Assembly (NCBI GenBank): GCA_030490835.1
Contig: CM059971.1
Span: 70,884,224-70,948,223, forward strand
Length of the DNA: 64,000 bases
Reading direction: 5' to 3'
Source: Annona cherimola
Taxonomy: Eukaryota > Streptophyta > Magnoliopsida > Magnoliales > Annonaceae
The position numbers and the translations under genes were made by a program. Under the pieces are notes generated by a model. That model did no database searches. It was given only the letters and a program-made list of their open reading frames with translations, and had not been told where the DNA came from. This document shows positions 1 through 11,463 of the stretch, piece after piece (the stretch's first letter is position 1; the number at the start of each line of letters is the position of its first letter).

Positions 1-133
1 CATTTAGATGGTTTAGATGTTGAAAATACTGCTTAAAATTGATATTTAGTATTAAATTATTTTATTATGTTGATTTTGCGCATTTATAGATTTGGCCCAT
101 TTATCAGTGAAACTAAACAAAAAAACAGTTTTC

Positions 134-167
<34 letters not shown>

Positions 168-300
168 TAATTGATGAAGTAAATTTTTATCAATAATCAA
201 GAAATTAAAATAGTAATAATAATACTAAATATAATAGATGGAGTAAATTTTTGTCAATAACCAAGAAATTAAAAATAAAGAGAGTTAATCAGAAGAGGAG
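1..300 (+). repeat. Degenerate copy of the window's (TA)n-associated MITE family
   Basis: The first 60 bases (TTTAGATGGTTTAGATGTTG and onward) match the core of the MITE copies at 55393..55760 and 59202..59540, and the diverged tail fades out near 300. A short (AAT)n microsatellite lies at about 138..164. The left end lies outside the window. Confidence 0.5.
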
Positions 301-922
301 TTTTATAAAAGCCGCTTCGATATAATTTCATGCATAAAAGGTTTGGAAAAATGATTTTAAAAGAGCCACTGGAATCTATGCCCCATCAATTTCATAAGCA
401 CGGTTCGTGAGGTATACTCCACCTTCGCGTATTAGTTTAAGAAAAGCATATCTACAATTCTGCATATGTGAGGTTTACGGGGCTGGGGCTTACACAGCCA
501 AGCCGCGACTGCTCGAAATCCGAAAATGGAATGGGATTTGTACGATGACATGCTTGTAAAATTATATTGAAAACGAGAAGATTAATATCAATATAGAAAA
601 ATGATGAAGGTAAGATCTAACATAAAAAAAATGATAAAGGCAAGATAAAAAAAAAAAAAAATTAGAAATGAAAATTTTTCGTCGCATCTGATCCAACGAT
701 CTGCTCAAGATCACACATGCGTATACTCTACTCTCGCCTCCGACATATTGGCCCCTCCCCAGCTCAGATCAGAACCCTTCATCAACTGGGTCCCACATGA
801 CACAAATCGATAATTGGTACGAACCGCTCAGATCTCACCAGATGCCGGGGGGTGATTCCATCTGCCGCGAGTGGGATTCGAATGGCTTTCCTAATCTCGG
901 TCCGAATCTAATCCAAACCACC
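301..922. other. Intergenic region upstream of the glycosyltransferase gene
   Basis: This stretch is AT-rich up to about 660 and becomes more balanced nearer the gene. It contains an A-run at about 645..660. I see no gene, tRNA or recognisable transposon terminus. The part after about 700 probably holds the proximal promoter. Confidence 0.4.
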
Positions 923-930
923 CATATAAA
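923..930 (+). promoter_or_regulatory. Candidate TATA box of the GT92 gene
   Basis: The sequence CATATAAA lies about 250 bp upstream of the chosen ATG at 1181. It is followed by a pyrimidine/purine-rich leader with a GA-rich run at about 1027..1090, which would be 5' UTR. Position and sequence fit a plant TATA box, but no transcript evidence is available. Confidence 0.4.
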
Positions 931-1180
931 CCGATACGACCGGTGCCCTATATTTCTGCCCGACGCCAAGTATGTAATCGCGTTTTCTTCGCTGTCTCTC
1001 GAGTTTCTCTCTCCGTCTGCCTCTGGAAAGAGAAAAAAAAAAAAAAAAAAAAAGAGGGAGAGAGAGAAAAGAAAATAAAGAGAAAAGACAAAAGCTCTGG
1101 GAGAGAAGAAGATAATCGATGAATTTGCAGAAAAAGGTGATTTTTCTGCAAATCCTCGCTTCCGGAAATCTCTGAAAGCC

Positions 1181-3014
1181 ATGAAGGAGCATCGAAGGAA
1201 ACGAGACCTTCGTCCCTTCTTATCATCGAACAGATTCTTCTCTTGCTCTCTCTTCCTCTTCGTCGTCTTCACTTTCGCTTTCTCCACTGTTCGCTTCTTC
1301 GTAGGTATGTAATTTTGTTTTATCGATTTGTTTTTGCTCTAGATCTGATTTTTCTGTTTTCATTTCTGACTTTCCGTATAGGATTTTGTTTGAATGTGGG
1401 GTTTTTAATTTTTAAAAGAATTTTTTTTTGTTCCGTTGCAATTCTACAGTTTCTTTCCGTCCGGTTCTGGTCTCGTCCTGGCGAAATCCATCTTTAAACG
1501 CCGTTAACGGCGAGGAATCCGTCAGAAACCGCTCCTTCAATCTGCCGTCTGTCAGGATCCAAGAGACGGTCATGTTTCCCGACCAGATACTGATTTTCCT
1601 AAGATACCCTCCGTCCGGCCCCCGATTCACCTCCGCCGACGGCCTCAGCTGCGTCTACTTCCCTCCCGACCCTGGCCAGCCGGAGCTGAAACTGCCGCCA
1701 CTCTCCGTTGACGGCCAGGATCGTCCCAATCTACAGATGGTGCGGTGCCCCCTCCCCCCGCGCGGATTCCGCGTCTCCCTCTCCCGCGCCGGGCAGCGCC
1801 TCCTCCCCTCCAGGCCCACCCGCAGCTGGGACTCCCTCGCCTACGAAGCCCTCCTCGATGACGGCGACAACACCACCGTCGTCTTCGTCAAGGGCCTCAA
1901 CCACCGCCCCGAGAAGCTTGCCGACCCGTCCAGATTCGAGTGCATCTACGGCTGGGATTTCACCGCCTCCCGGTTTCTCAGCTCCGACGCCCTCAGCGTC
2001 GCTCAGGAGATTGTCCGCTGTAAAACGCCTCTTGTTCTGCTGAGGCGCCCCCAGAAGATCGGCAGCATCAAGGTCACGGTCCGAGCCAAAGGCACGAAAG
2101 GGATGCTCTTCCCATCGCTTGCCCGCCCGGTACTGCACTTGGGAGGCAGCAACGGCCGCCGGCGGCGGCTGGCGAAGCCATTCGAGATGTGCGTCTGCAC
2201 GATGGTCCGCAACCAGGCTCGGTTCTTGGCGGAGTGGATCATCTACCACGCGCACCTCGGCGTGCAGCGCTGGTTCATTTACGACAATAACAGCGACGAC
2301 GGCACCACCGGCGTTGTCGACTCGTTGCGCGCGCTCAACTACCGTATCAGCCGGCACCCCTGGCCGTGGATGAAGACTCAGGAAGCGGGGTTCGCGCACT
2401 GCGCCGTGCGCGCCGGCCGGGACTGCGAGTGGGTGGGGTTCATCGACGTGGACGAGTTCCTGTATCTGCCATCGGCGGCGACGCTGCCAGACGTGCTGCG
2501 GAACCAAACAGGGATGCCATGGGTGGGGGAGCTGCGGACGGCCTGCCACAGCTTCGGTCCGTCTGGGCTGCGGCGGGTACCGGAGCAGGGGGTGACGGTG
2601 GGGTACACGTGCCGGCTGGCAACGCCGGAGCGGCACAAGTCGATAGTCCGACCGGCGGCGCTGAATTCGAGCCTGATCAACGTGGTGCACCATTTCCACC
2701 TGAAGGAGGGATTCGAGTATGTGAATGTGGATCGAGGGGCGATGGTGATCAATCACTACAAGTATCAGGTGTGGGAAGTGTTCAAGGAGAAGTTTTACCG
2801 GCGGGTGGCGACGTACGTGGCGGATTGGCAGGAGGAGGAGAACGTGGGGTCTAAGGATCGAGCGCCGGGGCTGGGGACGAAGGCGATTGAGCCGGAGAAT
2901 TGGGCCAACCGTTTCTGTGAGGTGCAAGATACAGGGCTGAGGGATTGGGTGATGCAGGAGCTGGCAGACCCAAGAAGTGGGCTTCTTCCATGGCAGAAAC
3001 AGAGCGAGTTATAG
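1181..3014 (+). CDS. Glycosyltransferase family 92 (DUF23) protein, two exons
   Basis: Two exons, 1181..1304 and 1450..3014, are joined across a 145-bp intron (GTATGT donor, TTCTACAG acceptor). The phase is kept through a split Val codon and gives 562 aa. The N-terminus is a basic stretch followed by a hydrophobic segment at about residues 19-41, a type II signal anchor that would place the catalytic part in the Golgi lumen. The GT92 domain covers about 285-530. Motifs seen are CTMVRN (291-296), DNNSDDG (320-326) and a DVDE metal/nucleotide-binding motif (374-377). The family includes plant beta-1,4-galactan synthases and uncharacterised RCOM-type proteins, so galactosyl transfer is plausible but the acceptor is unknown. 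Coding GC is very high, especially in exon 2, against AT-rich flanks. This causes long antisense open frames that are not genes. The start is supported by the anchor it encodes. The domain call is firm; the substrate is inference. Confidence 0.9.
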
Positions 3015-3022
3015 ACAACACC

Positions 3023-3100
3023 AGGAAAAAAGAAAGGGAAAAAATGAAAAACAGAAAAAAAGAAAGGGAAAAAATGAAAAACAGAAAAAAAGAAAGACGA
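3023..3100 (+). repeat. Purine-rich short tandem repeat in the GT92 3' region
   Basis: A unit of about 31 bp (GAAAGGGAAAAAATGAAAAA plus a short A-rich tail) occurs twice and begins a third time just after the stop codon. It probably lies in the 3' UTR and has no coding meaning. Confidence 0.7.
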
Positions 3101-3477
3101 GCAGACGAAGAAGATCAGATAGGTGTACGATTATCATCTGTGAATTTGTTTTTCACCATTTTGTTTCTCTTCTTAATTTTGGGGCCCATGTCTATTTTTT
3201 TTTTTTTTTTTTCCAGAAAAAAGATGAGTAGGTAGAGGAATCAATCAAATTCTTTTGTAGATAGAAAATGACACGATTTTAGTTTCACAAATAGCATGTA
3301 ATAGTGGAGGGAGGGATATTTGGGCTTGTGTTTGAAGATAGTATTTTTCATTAGTTTTTGCCACAAATTAATGAATACAGTTGGTATTTTTCATTTCTTT
3401 TTCGAAATGGCTGCATACCCCATTCATGCTTCCAGGTGGCGAATTACAGTCTCATGTAGTCGCTGAATTTCTTCATA
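3101..3477 (+). other. Probable 3' UTR and downstream flank of the GT92 gene
   Basis: T-rich, non-coding sequence with no transposon ends recognised. The transcript end probably lies here, but no clear polyadenylation signal stands out over the AT-rich background. Confidence 0.35.
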
Positions 3478-3850
3478 GGATTCGAACATAGGTTGTTTGG
3501 CAGCATTGCTAATGACTTGACCACGGGGATACAGTTCAACATCTTTAATACAGGGCTTGGGGGAAGGGGTGAAAATATAGCTCCCATCATGTAACGACGA
3601 ACACCATGGGATTCGACCATAGGTCGTTTGGCAGCATTGCTTATGACTTGACCACGGGGATACCGCTCAACATCTTCAATACAAGGCTTGGCGGTGAAAA
3701 TAGATTTGGATTGATTGGTAACATGTCCGGATTGGAACATGGGTCGTTTGGTATCATTGCCAATGACTTTTACCACAGGGATACCGTTCAACATCTTCAA
3801 TACAAGGTTCGGGGGTGAAAATAGATTTGGATTGATGGTTAACATGTCGG
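3478..3850. repeat. Three diverged direct repeats of 120-131 bp
   Basis: Copies begin at 3478, 3609 and 3729. Each starts with GGATT(C/G)GA(A/C)CAT and runs through a TTTGG-CA-CATTGC block, CC-C-GGGATAC, CAACATCTT-AATACA and a GGTGAAAATA tail. An open frame on the minus strand (3857..3444) simply reads through the repeats and shows no known domain. Confidence 0.75.
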
Positions 3851-3859
3851 AATTCATCT

Positions 3860-4690
3860 TTAATTTTGGAGCAGGGTAGGTTAACCATGTTCTAATCGGG
3901 CATTGGCCAGCATTGTCTCACATAAGTGCAAAATACTTCTCATGAACCATGTAGTTGGTTTACATGAATGTAGATTAATTAGATAGATAAGTTTGACTTT
4001 ATAACTTCTTAACGTGAATATGAATTATATAAATGTGTTTTTAATTTATGACTTGTTTATGTGAATATATTTTTTATTTTTTATTACATAGATGTTATTC
4101 AAGTTATATTCCCTGCATGATTTTTGACGAAATAAGAAGGATTATCAATGCTATTTGCATTTTTAAAGAGTAATATTATTCCTTTGCGTTTTAGTAGTTT
4201 TAGTTGTAATTCAAAATTTCTATTGATTTGCATATAAATTGTTGACGTTATTACACCTTCATCTTTTTAACTGAACTTGATCTATTGTTTTAAAATCAAT
4301 TCCAAGTTTGTCATAAACTCTAATAGAAGAAAGGTGAAGGTTAGATTGACTTATTCACCTTGATATAAAAAGTAGAGAAAAATAAGATTTTTAAAAATCA
4401 AGGTGAATCTTTGAGTACACCGTAACCTTTCTTGACTCACCCCTAATATTCGTTTGTTAGTAGTTGTTATTATAATAATTTAAAAAATTAGATTAATTAG
4501 GGCTTAAATTTGAGTATAAGATCTTATGACTAATAAATCACGCAATCTGGTTCGATTAGGCAATATTTTCTAACTAGATAAGGTCTATTATTTTGAAGGA
4601 AAGTGAATAAAACTAATCCAAACGGTTGCTTTTGGGATTTTAAAAAGATTTTATTTTAGAAAAAATAAATCACATATAGAATTCATGCCT
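3860..4690. other. AT-rich intergenic DNA
   Basis: No open frame with coding character and no clear transposon terminus. Nothing supportable is seen. Confidence 0.4.
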
Positions 4691-4850
4691 ATGTGAAAAA
4701 AAAAATCTACGCAACTAACAATACATCTAACTTATCTATTTTAATTTTATTTTCTTTACTCTTCATCATTACCTATATCATATTACATCATTTTCTCGAA
4801 ATTTAAAAACTTTTATACTAAAAATTTTTCATCGAAAGTTTTATCACTTC
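4690..4850. mobile_element. Degenerate fragment of the Tourist-like MITE family
   Basis: The run containing ACTTATCTATTTTAATTTTA, CTTTACTC-TCATCATTACC and TTTTCATC-AAAGTTTTA matches the second half of the intact copies at 24790..25080 and 38155..38445. Clean ends and target duplications are not visible. Confidence 0.55.
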
Positions 4851-4890
4851 TCAAAGGCACATAAAGATTTGTAAGGAATGATCACAAATA

Positions 4891-5150
4891 TCTCATCTAA
4901 CACAAGACACATTTTATCAATAGCAAAACTTATATAAATATAGATTGATGCACACCAAAAAGGAAGTGGAGAGAGAGAAAATAAATATCCATTATGTTCA
5001 TAAAAAAGGAAGAGGATGAAGAAGATTTCTAAGGAACCATGTCCAATATCTAATCTGACACAAGACACATCTTATCAATACCAAAACTTATAAAACTTAT
5101 ATAAATATTGATTGATGCTTAGGAAAAAGGGAGAGGGGTGAGAGAGAGAG
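4891..5150. repeat. Direct duplication with a period of about 158 bp
   Basis: The segment with ACACAAGACACAT, TTATCAATA-CAAAACTTATA and TATAAATAT-GATTGATGC occurs at about 4891 and again at about 5049. Each copy is followed by a purine-rich GA tract. No coding potential. Confidence 0.6.
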
Positions 5151-6176
5151 CAGGAAGGAAAAAAAGAAAAAAGAAAAATATCCGGTTGGCTCTGCCCCCA
5201 AATCATCCATCTTCTAATGGTCAACTCTCCGTTTGAGGACTTCATCCTATGAAAGTTGAATCCTCTCGGGAGGATGACCAGTGTCAAGTAGCTAACACTT
5301 ACCATAATTGAAAAAGAACATTCGTAGTGGAACGTCCTTAGGCCCGGAGTAGTTTTTTGGGTTAATCTCATCACTGCAGTAAATCCCGTGTACAAAATTC
5401 CAATTAATTCACATTTTCAGGATCTAAATTTCAATTTGGTTCAAACAAACCATCAGCTAAATTAAGATCTATTACACATTTTTAAAAGAAAAATATTTTT
5501 TCAAAAGGATAAAGAAGAAAAATTAAAAACCATAACATTAAATCACATAAAAGTAAATGTAAATAAAAATAAAATAATTTACGTACAATATAATTCTAAT
5601 TTCTAATATGGCAAACGTCAAGTCAAATGTAAATATAAATAATATAAAATATATATATGTATAAATATTGTTTAGATTTTATGTATATAATATATGCGAC
5701 ATGATCATTTGCATCCAACCAAAGTATGTAATTTTTGTTTATTTATTTTAAGACTGTTAATGTTAGTATGTTTAATTAATCTATAAATTGATTTTTATAA
5801 TTTTTGGAGATGCGTAAGTATTTTTTTAGTATTTAAATATAGAGGTATTTTATTGATAGAATATAGAGGTATTTTAGTCATTATTAAAGGTGAAAAAATT
5901 AAAATACCCATGTGTTTAAAAATCCAAAAATTACCTGCACATCTCAAAAAATAATATAAATGTTTATAAATTAAAGACACCGACACCAACATTAATAATT
6001 TTATAAAAACTGAAAAATAAAAAAAATTTTGGCCCGGCGGCCTTAATAGGTCATGGCGCAATTTATATTTAATTAATCGAGTTCAACTTTCTCATGCTCG
6101 GGTTTGCTTGAACCCCCAACAGTATTTATAAATCAAGTTTAGATTTTAAATTTTGCATAATATATGCTTAAAAAGA
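5151..6176. other. AT-rich intergenic DNA without a gene
   Basis: Only low-complexity A/T tracts and short dispersed repeats are seen. Open frames here have no recognisable domain. Confidence 0.4.
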
Positions 6177-6512
6177 GATCGGCAGACCAACCGAGGCTAG
6201 CTCGGTTGGTCGGTGTCAGGGGCGCGGAATGCGCGCCGGCTGGAGGGTGGAGTTTCGAATCGCGCGGGCGGAAAAAAAAAAAAAACAAGCGTGGGAGCAA
6301 AAGTGGTCTCCCGGATGGTGGAGTGTGGGAGCGGGTGGTCTCCCAGGTGGTTCGTTGGAAGCTGTGTCTTCCTTATTCTTTCGTGGAGCTGTGTCTCCAA
6401 ATTTCTTTGGGAACATGTGTCCCTTATATTTGTAAGAATATCTCAGATCTTCAAGTATAATATGTGTTGAGATATATGTAATTGTACCAATAAAAAAAAA
6501 AAGGATCGGCAG
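6177..6512 (+). mobile_element. tRNA-derived SINE with 9-bp target duplication
   Basis: The body is 6186..6503. A near-consensus RNA polymerase III box A (TAGCTCGGTTGG, 6198..6209) and a box B-like GTTTCGAATCG (6252..6262) form a tRNA-like head. The body ends in TTGTACCAAT plus a poly(A) run. Target duplications GATCGGCAG lie at 6177..6185 and 6504..6512. The 3' half (repeated GGTGGTCTCCC and AGCTGTGTCTTCC motifs, AAGAATATCTCAGATCTTC) is shared with the reverse copy at 11478..11766. Together these are the marks of target-primed SINE insertion. The open frames across it are not genes. Confidence 0.88.
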
Positions 6513-6954
6513 GCCCGGTTCGTGCTTTACCCAGCCAAGTTGCAGTGGTAAGTCCTGTAGGAGGAGTTTTTGTGGTAGTGTCAGATTGGCAATCGCAATA
6601 GCGAGTAACAGGATTTAATTATTGAAGGGGTGAGTTGGAGAGTTTTGAGCCATATAAGGACGTTGATGTGGTCCACATTTTTTTTTTTGTTATCACCTTA
6701 TACCAGCCCATCTTTATTTCAAGTAGCATTATTGTGGAGGTCGACATCCATAATAACTTAATTAGATAAAGGTGTCAAGATAAATATTCCGTAATTTTTT
6801 TAAAAATCGTGCTAATTAGACTATTCTACGCGACCCGGTCCACTTTGCATTAATGTCCTCCAAGCAATCGAGTGAAACGTAAGTATAATAAGGGGACGCC
6901 GGCCCTACCTTCATTACAAGCTATGCCCAATAGCCTAAAGGTTATAACCTTGTG

Positions 6955-7260
6955 TATTTCGGTGCACTTAGCTTCGGTGTAATTTGGTATAAATATTTAT
7001 ATTTTTTATAATTTTTTTTACACAACTATTAATTTAAGTATATTTTAACATGTGTATCAATTTTTACCTCTTTGGAAATTTGTAGTTTTTTGGATTAAAT
7101 TACTAAAAATTCCATTGATTTTTAAAAAATCCAAAAAATCGGCTAATCTCCAAAAATGGTAAAAATTGATACATATGTTAAATATATTTAAATTAACACT
7201 TGTATAAAAAATTTTCAAAAAATAAAAAAATGAGTTAACCAAATGGTTTATATACTAGCC
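6955..7260. mobile_element. Foldback-type MITE
   Basis: The two halves are inverted copies of each other: ACACAACTATTAATTTAAGTA, CATGTGTATCAATTTTTACC and an A/T core, then complements including GGTAAAAATTGATACATATG and TTTAAATTAACACTTGTAT. The same family occurs at 18256..18590 and 47455..47945. Confidence 0.65.
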
Positions 7261-7455
7261 TCCAAGGCCTAAAAGTATGTCCACATATAGCATGTATGTT
7301 AATATTTTCCTGTTATTTTTAAATTAATGACAAATAATCCATTTAATTTCTGCTTGTTTTATTTATTAACTGCTATGGTTAAATTCCAAACTACTTCCAA
7401 CTTAATACGATAAAATAATTCCCGAAAATTGCTAGATTCAATTTCTAAGCACATT

Positions 7456-8177
7456 CAAGGTGTTTTTGGAAATTGATAAAAAAATTTCGATGAAATTTCT
7501 TTGCTTAAAAGTTTTTAAATTAGAAGAAAATGAGTGATATGATAAAGATAATAATAATGAGTAGAGAAAATACATAAATTTTTGCATATATGCCTATAAA
7601 GTTTGATCGATGTTGCATCTGTGTCATTAAGTTTCGTTGGGATATTGTTAGAATTTTCTGTAGAATAACAATAATGCCCTTTAAACCTAGTGATACGCTT
7701 AAAAATGTTCAAATATTGTAGACATATTTACTATTTTATTATTTTATATATTTTTACATATATTATTATTTTAGATTTTTTTGCAAATATGCTTATAATA
7801 TTTACAAAATTGTAAGTGTATCACTTGACTTAAAGAGCATTATTGATATTTTATAGAAAATTCTAACGACGTCATAATAAAAAAAAAAACGCACTTGCAA
7901 TTCATGCAAACATTGAAAGAATATTTGCAATACCGGAAAACTTAGGAAAACAGATGCAATATTGGTCAAACTTTGTAAGTATATTTCAAAAATCTCAAAA
8001 ATTAAAGTTAAGATAGACATAGTAGTTAGAGTAGTTTTATAGAAATAATTAACAAGTGTAGTAGTTGCGTAAGAAGATATAAAGAAATTATCAAAAATAG
8101 AATAGTTGTAGAAAGTAAAAAAATTTTAATTAAAAAGATTTGATTTGAAAAAGTTTTTGTTTTAGCTAAACATGCCC
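7456..8177. mobile_element. Diverged Tourist-like MITE split by a nested foldback element
   Basis: The left part (7456..7572) and right part (about 8004..8177) together match the MITE at 50274..50555, with termini AAGGTGTTTTTGG and CTAAACATGCCC. Between them lies a segment of about 430 bp (about 7573..8003) whose ends are inverted copies: GTTAGAATTTTCT near 7648 against AGAAAATTCTAAC near 7857, and an AAAGTTTGA/TGCATCTGT block near 7600 against its complement near 7950. This is one element inserted in another. Confidence 0.65.
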
Positions 8178-8679
8178 TTAATGAAATAAAATGTCTGGGG
8201 CGTCTTTTTAATCATTGATGTATTTTGTTACATAATCGATTCACCGGTACTAACTTATAATTTTCAACTTTTACCAGGGAACAAACTAACAAAGCTAGTC
8301 AAAAGCACAGCGGTACCTGGGGATAATTTTTTTTAAAAGAAAGGCATCATCCATCATATATGTCTACGTCCCGCAATTTCCCGGCATCTTCGGTTGTCTC
8401 CAAAAGCAAAAGAAGATTGTGAGACCTCTTTAGAGTTTAGCCACTATAATTTTAGTCACTCTTTTTTAGAACCCTTCAACCGATGGACAATAACTTTGGA
8501 AGAAACCTAAACGATGTTAGGTGATTTTAGTCAACTTTAAACATGGAGTTTCAAATGATACACCATTTTTTAATTGAATTAGTATTTGAGATGAAAATAT
8601 AATGATGTGTACTAGGAATGAGTAAAATTGTATTGGGAATAAATAAAATTGTGTTAATAATTTTTTTGAAAGTAAGTTG
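8178..8679. other. AT-rich intergenic DNA
   Basis: No gene or clear repeat end is recognised between the split MITE and the hAT element. Confidence 0.35.
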
Positions 8680-9879
8680 TGTTCATAACAGTATTGTTAA
8701 AACCGGACCGGACCGGACTGGCCGGTCGAACTGGTCCGACCGGGAACCGGACATATATCCGGTTCGATCTCATACGGTTCGGTTTGATAGTATTAAACCG
8801 CATGAACCGTTGAACCGCCGGTTCAACCGGAAAACACGGTTGAACCAGTTAGACCGGTTCGCGAATAAAAAACACAAAAATGACAAAACCCGATCGTCTT
8901 TCCCTTCGGAGTCCCGAATCGGCAGCAAAGCACTTTCCCTTTCCCATTTTTTCGGTCGTCTTCTTCGTCTGGTCCATCTGCTCGGTGCGTGCTGTGACTG
9001 CTGTCTTCCTCATCGTCGGCGACCAACAGTGCATTTGGCCGAGATCTGGTTCAATCTCATCTTCCTTGAGGCGTCAGCGGTGCGTGCGGTCTTCCTCTGT
9101 TCCGCGTCTTGTCTTCCTCGAGACGTTGGTTCCTTGAGACATAAGCTCCGATCGTTGTCATGAGCTGGCCGTTTCGGTCTTCCTCATCTCGTTTGCAGCA
9201 GCACAGCTCCGATCGTCGTCTTCAGCTGGCCGTTTCGGTCGTCATCTCATCTACAGCTCCGATCCCCCAAATCCATTTCACGGCCAGCAGCGACCAGCAG
9301 CTCCCGTTCTCTGCTGAGCAGTGAGCACTCAGTTTCGGCGACCACCAGTTCCCATTCTTTGTTTTCCCATTCTCTATTTTGCATTCAGTTCCGGCGACCA
9401 CTTTCCTGTAATGTTATCTGTAAACAACTTTTCTTTTTGATGCTAAATCTTTATTAATTGTGATTGCACTTGTGCCTTGCTTATTTGTTACATTGGTGGA
9501 TCATATGTGAACTTTGATCATTGAAAGAAGTTAGAATTTCTGGCTGTTTTTGCTTGATATGTTACACTGGTGCTTATTACATGTTAGTCAATGTAGTTAA
9601 TTTTCTAACATGCATAGTTAAAATTTTTTTAAAAATTCTATTAATTTTTTCAGCATATTTTGTACTTATATTGTGATGCTTAAAATCTAATATATATATT
9701 TAGAATTTATAAAAATATAATTTTATCAATATATTATTTTAAATTTAAATTAAAAATAATTAAATATTTATGATGTCATAAATATGTCATGCTGACATCA
9801 CCGGTTGAACCGGTTCGAACCAGACCAGTAACTTTTCCGGTTTAATCACCGGTTCGGTTCTGACAACATTGGTTCATAA
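8680..9879. mobile_element. Non-autonomous hAT transposon, 1184 bp, with 8-bp target duplication
   Basis: The element is 8688..9871. The ends are CAGTATTGTTAAAACCGG and, read inward from the other end, CAATGTTGTCAGAACCG, matching the hAT terminal style. Perfect 8-bp duplications GTTCATAA flank it at 8680..8687 and 9872..9879. Subterminal regions are dense in ACCGG/CCGGT motifs on both sides, as expected for transposase binding sites. The interior at about 8880..9420 is GC-rich and pyrimidine-rich, with repeated CAGCTCCGATCGT and GCTGGCCGTTTCGGTC motifs. It may be a leftover 5' leader of an autonomous parent. No transposase domain remains, so the open frame at 8618..9163 is not a gene. Confidence 0.9.
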
Positions 9880-10640
9880 TTGAAAATTTCATTAAAAATC
9901 TAGAAATTATCTTGAAAATAATAATACAAATTTAATTCAAGGATCTTTTATAGTTTAGAATAGACTAACTTCTGTCCTACTTACTCTTATACACACTCAA
10001 ATCAATCAATTAATCATTAGCAGTAAAAGCTTTTTTAGTTTGGCCCCACTTATTATGAGAGTCAATTTAAGTGCTTTTTGATCATTTGAAAATCAGTACG
10101 CATTCCGATGATGAGCGTTTGACAATATTGGCGAAAGCTATATTACGCTATTTTTTAACCCCTAAAAAACGGGTAAGTTGGCTTTTACAAGAAGCTAAGT
10201 TCGATAGAAAAGCGTATTGCTTATATTTTCGCTTTTTTGCTCCGCGTGGTTAAAGGAGCGCAATCCTATACACCTGGATTGCGTTCCGTGGTTAAAAGGG
10301 TCCTTCAACCTCTAAGAGCCTGAATCGAGTTTCACTGCGTTCCGGAATTCCAGGACAGACCTATATATAGCTGAGTTCAAAGCAAAGATAGCAAAAAACA
10401 AAATAAGAAGAAATGAAAAAAACGTTTTCTGATATTCCAACTGTACATTATATGGTAAATTTTAGGCAGACAAATAGAAGAAGTAATTGAGGAGTAGCTC
10501 CAAGAAAAACTTCGAAAAATAAAATCTTGCCTCCCAATTGGCAAAATCAAGGGCCAGCCATCAAGATGACTATCAGCTGGTTGAATTACATATCATGCCT
10601 TGTTGTCGGTCTTCACAGAGTAATCTCATCCATTTTTCTA
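9880..10640. other. Intergenic DNA with a 12-bp-stem hairpin
   Basis: At 10255..10287 GGAGCGCAATCC and GGATTGCGTTCC form an inverted pair (11 of 12 pairs) around a 9-base loop. The surrounding 10030..10340 segment is less AT-rich than its neighbours and may be a MITE remnant, but no terminal duplication was found. No gene is seen. Confidence 0.45.
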
Positions 10641-11460
10641 TAACTGACGTAAAATTTATTCTATTAATTATATTTAGCATTATTGTTTAGATAGTGGTAT
10701 AGTTTCAGTTTAAATCAAAGATGTGCATGACATGTATTTGCTTAAACATATGTATTAGTGTATAAATTATAAAAAATATTTAGACCCATTTACACATGCA
10801 TTATAATGTAGTAATATTTATAGATCGGCTTATGCAAAATGGTATTGGACCATAATAATATAAATGAGGTTAAATATAATAAATAAAGCAAAATTTTCAT
10901 CAACCATCATTCTCAAGATGAGAAAAATAGATGAATTTACTTGAACGTAGGGTTTCATATAGTGAAACTCTTTATTCTGTGTACTGTATGAGTTCAGAAA
11001 AATAGATTAAGTTACCTAAAAGTCCTGTTCTATATGTTGTGAGTTCTTCCTCTGTTAATTATGTAAACTGGGTTAGGATCAACCAAAACCCAAACAATCT
11101 TTTTAAAATTTGAAACGATCTGAGGTTAATTAAAGTATTATGCAATTGGTCCCGACCTTATTATAGGTATACATATGAGATATCTATCCAATGCTCGCGT
11201 GAGCCATTTTTTAATTTAATTTTAATTTTTTGGGATTAATTTGTGGGCCCAACATAAAGTTATTATATACGTAGCTCTTATATTTTTGATTTTTTAGTGT
11301 TTGTTTTCATTTCGAAAATTTAAAAATTAAAATGTGAAAACTACATGAAAACTTCAGTATTCGGTATTTATTGTAAGAAATATTTTTTTAATTTTTTATT
11401 ACATTAAATTATATATTTTGCAATTTGAATCTTGTTAGTTCCCTAATTATAAATTAGATG
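10640..11460. other. AT-rich DNA with remnants of the MITE superfamily
   Basis: Phrases such as AAATCAAAGATGTGCA and a CATCAACCATCATTCTCAAGATG block resemble the foldback repeats at 60640..61110 and 46620..47060. Ends are not definable and no gene is seen. Confidence 0.35.
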
Positions 11461-11463
11461 TCA

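Noticed and set aside
835..1287. 150-codon open frame on the minus strand
   Set aside because: It reads through the purine-rich 5' leader (poly-Phe) of the GT92 gene; no domain.
1731..2927. 398-codon open frame on the minus strand
   Set aside because: It is antisense to the GT92 exon, Arg/Pro/Val-rich, and explained by the high GC of that exon.
6186..6270. Possible functional tRNA gene
   Set aside because: It has box A and box B, but the acceptor stem is not closed and it continues into a SINE body with poly(A) and target duplications.
8618..9163. 181-codon open frame on plus
   Set aside because: It crosses the hAT terminus at 8688 and reads the repetitive subterminal region; no conserved domain.
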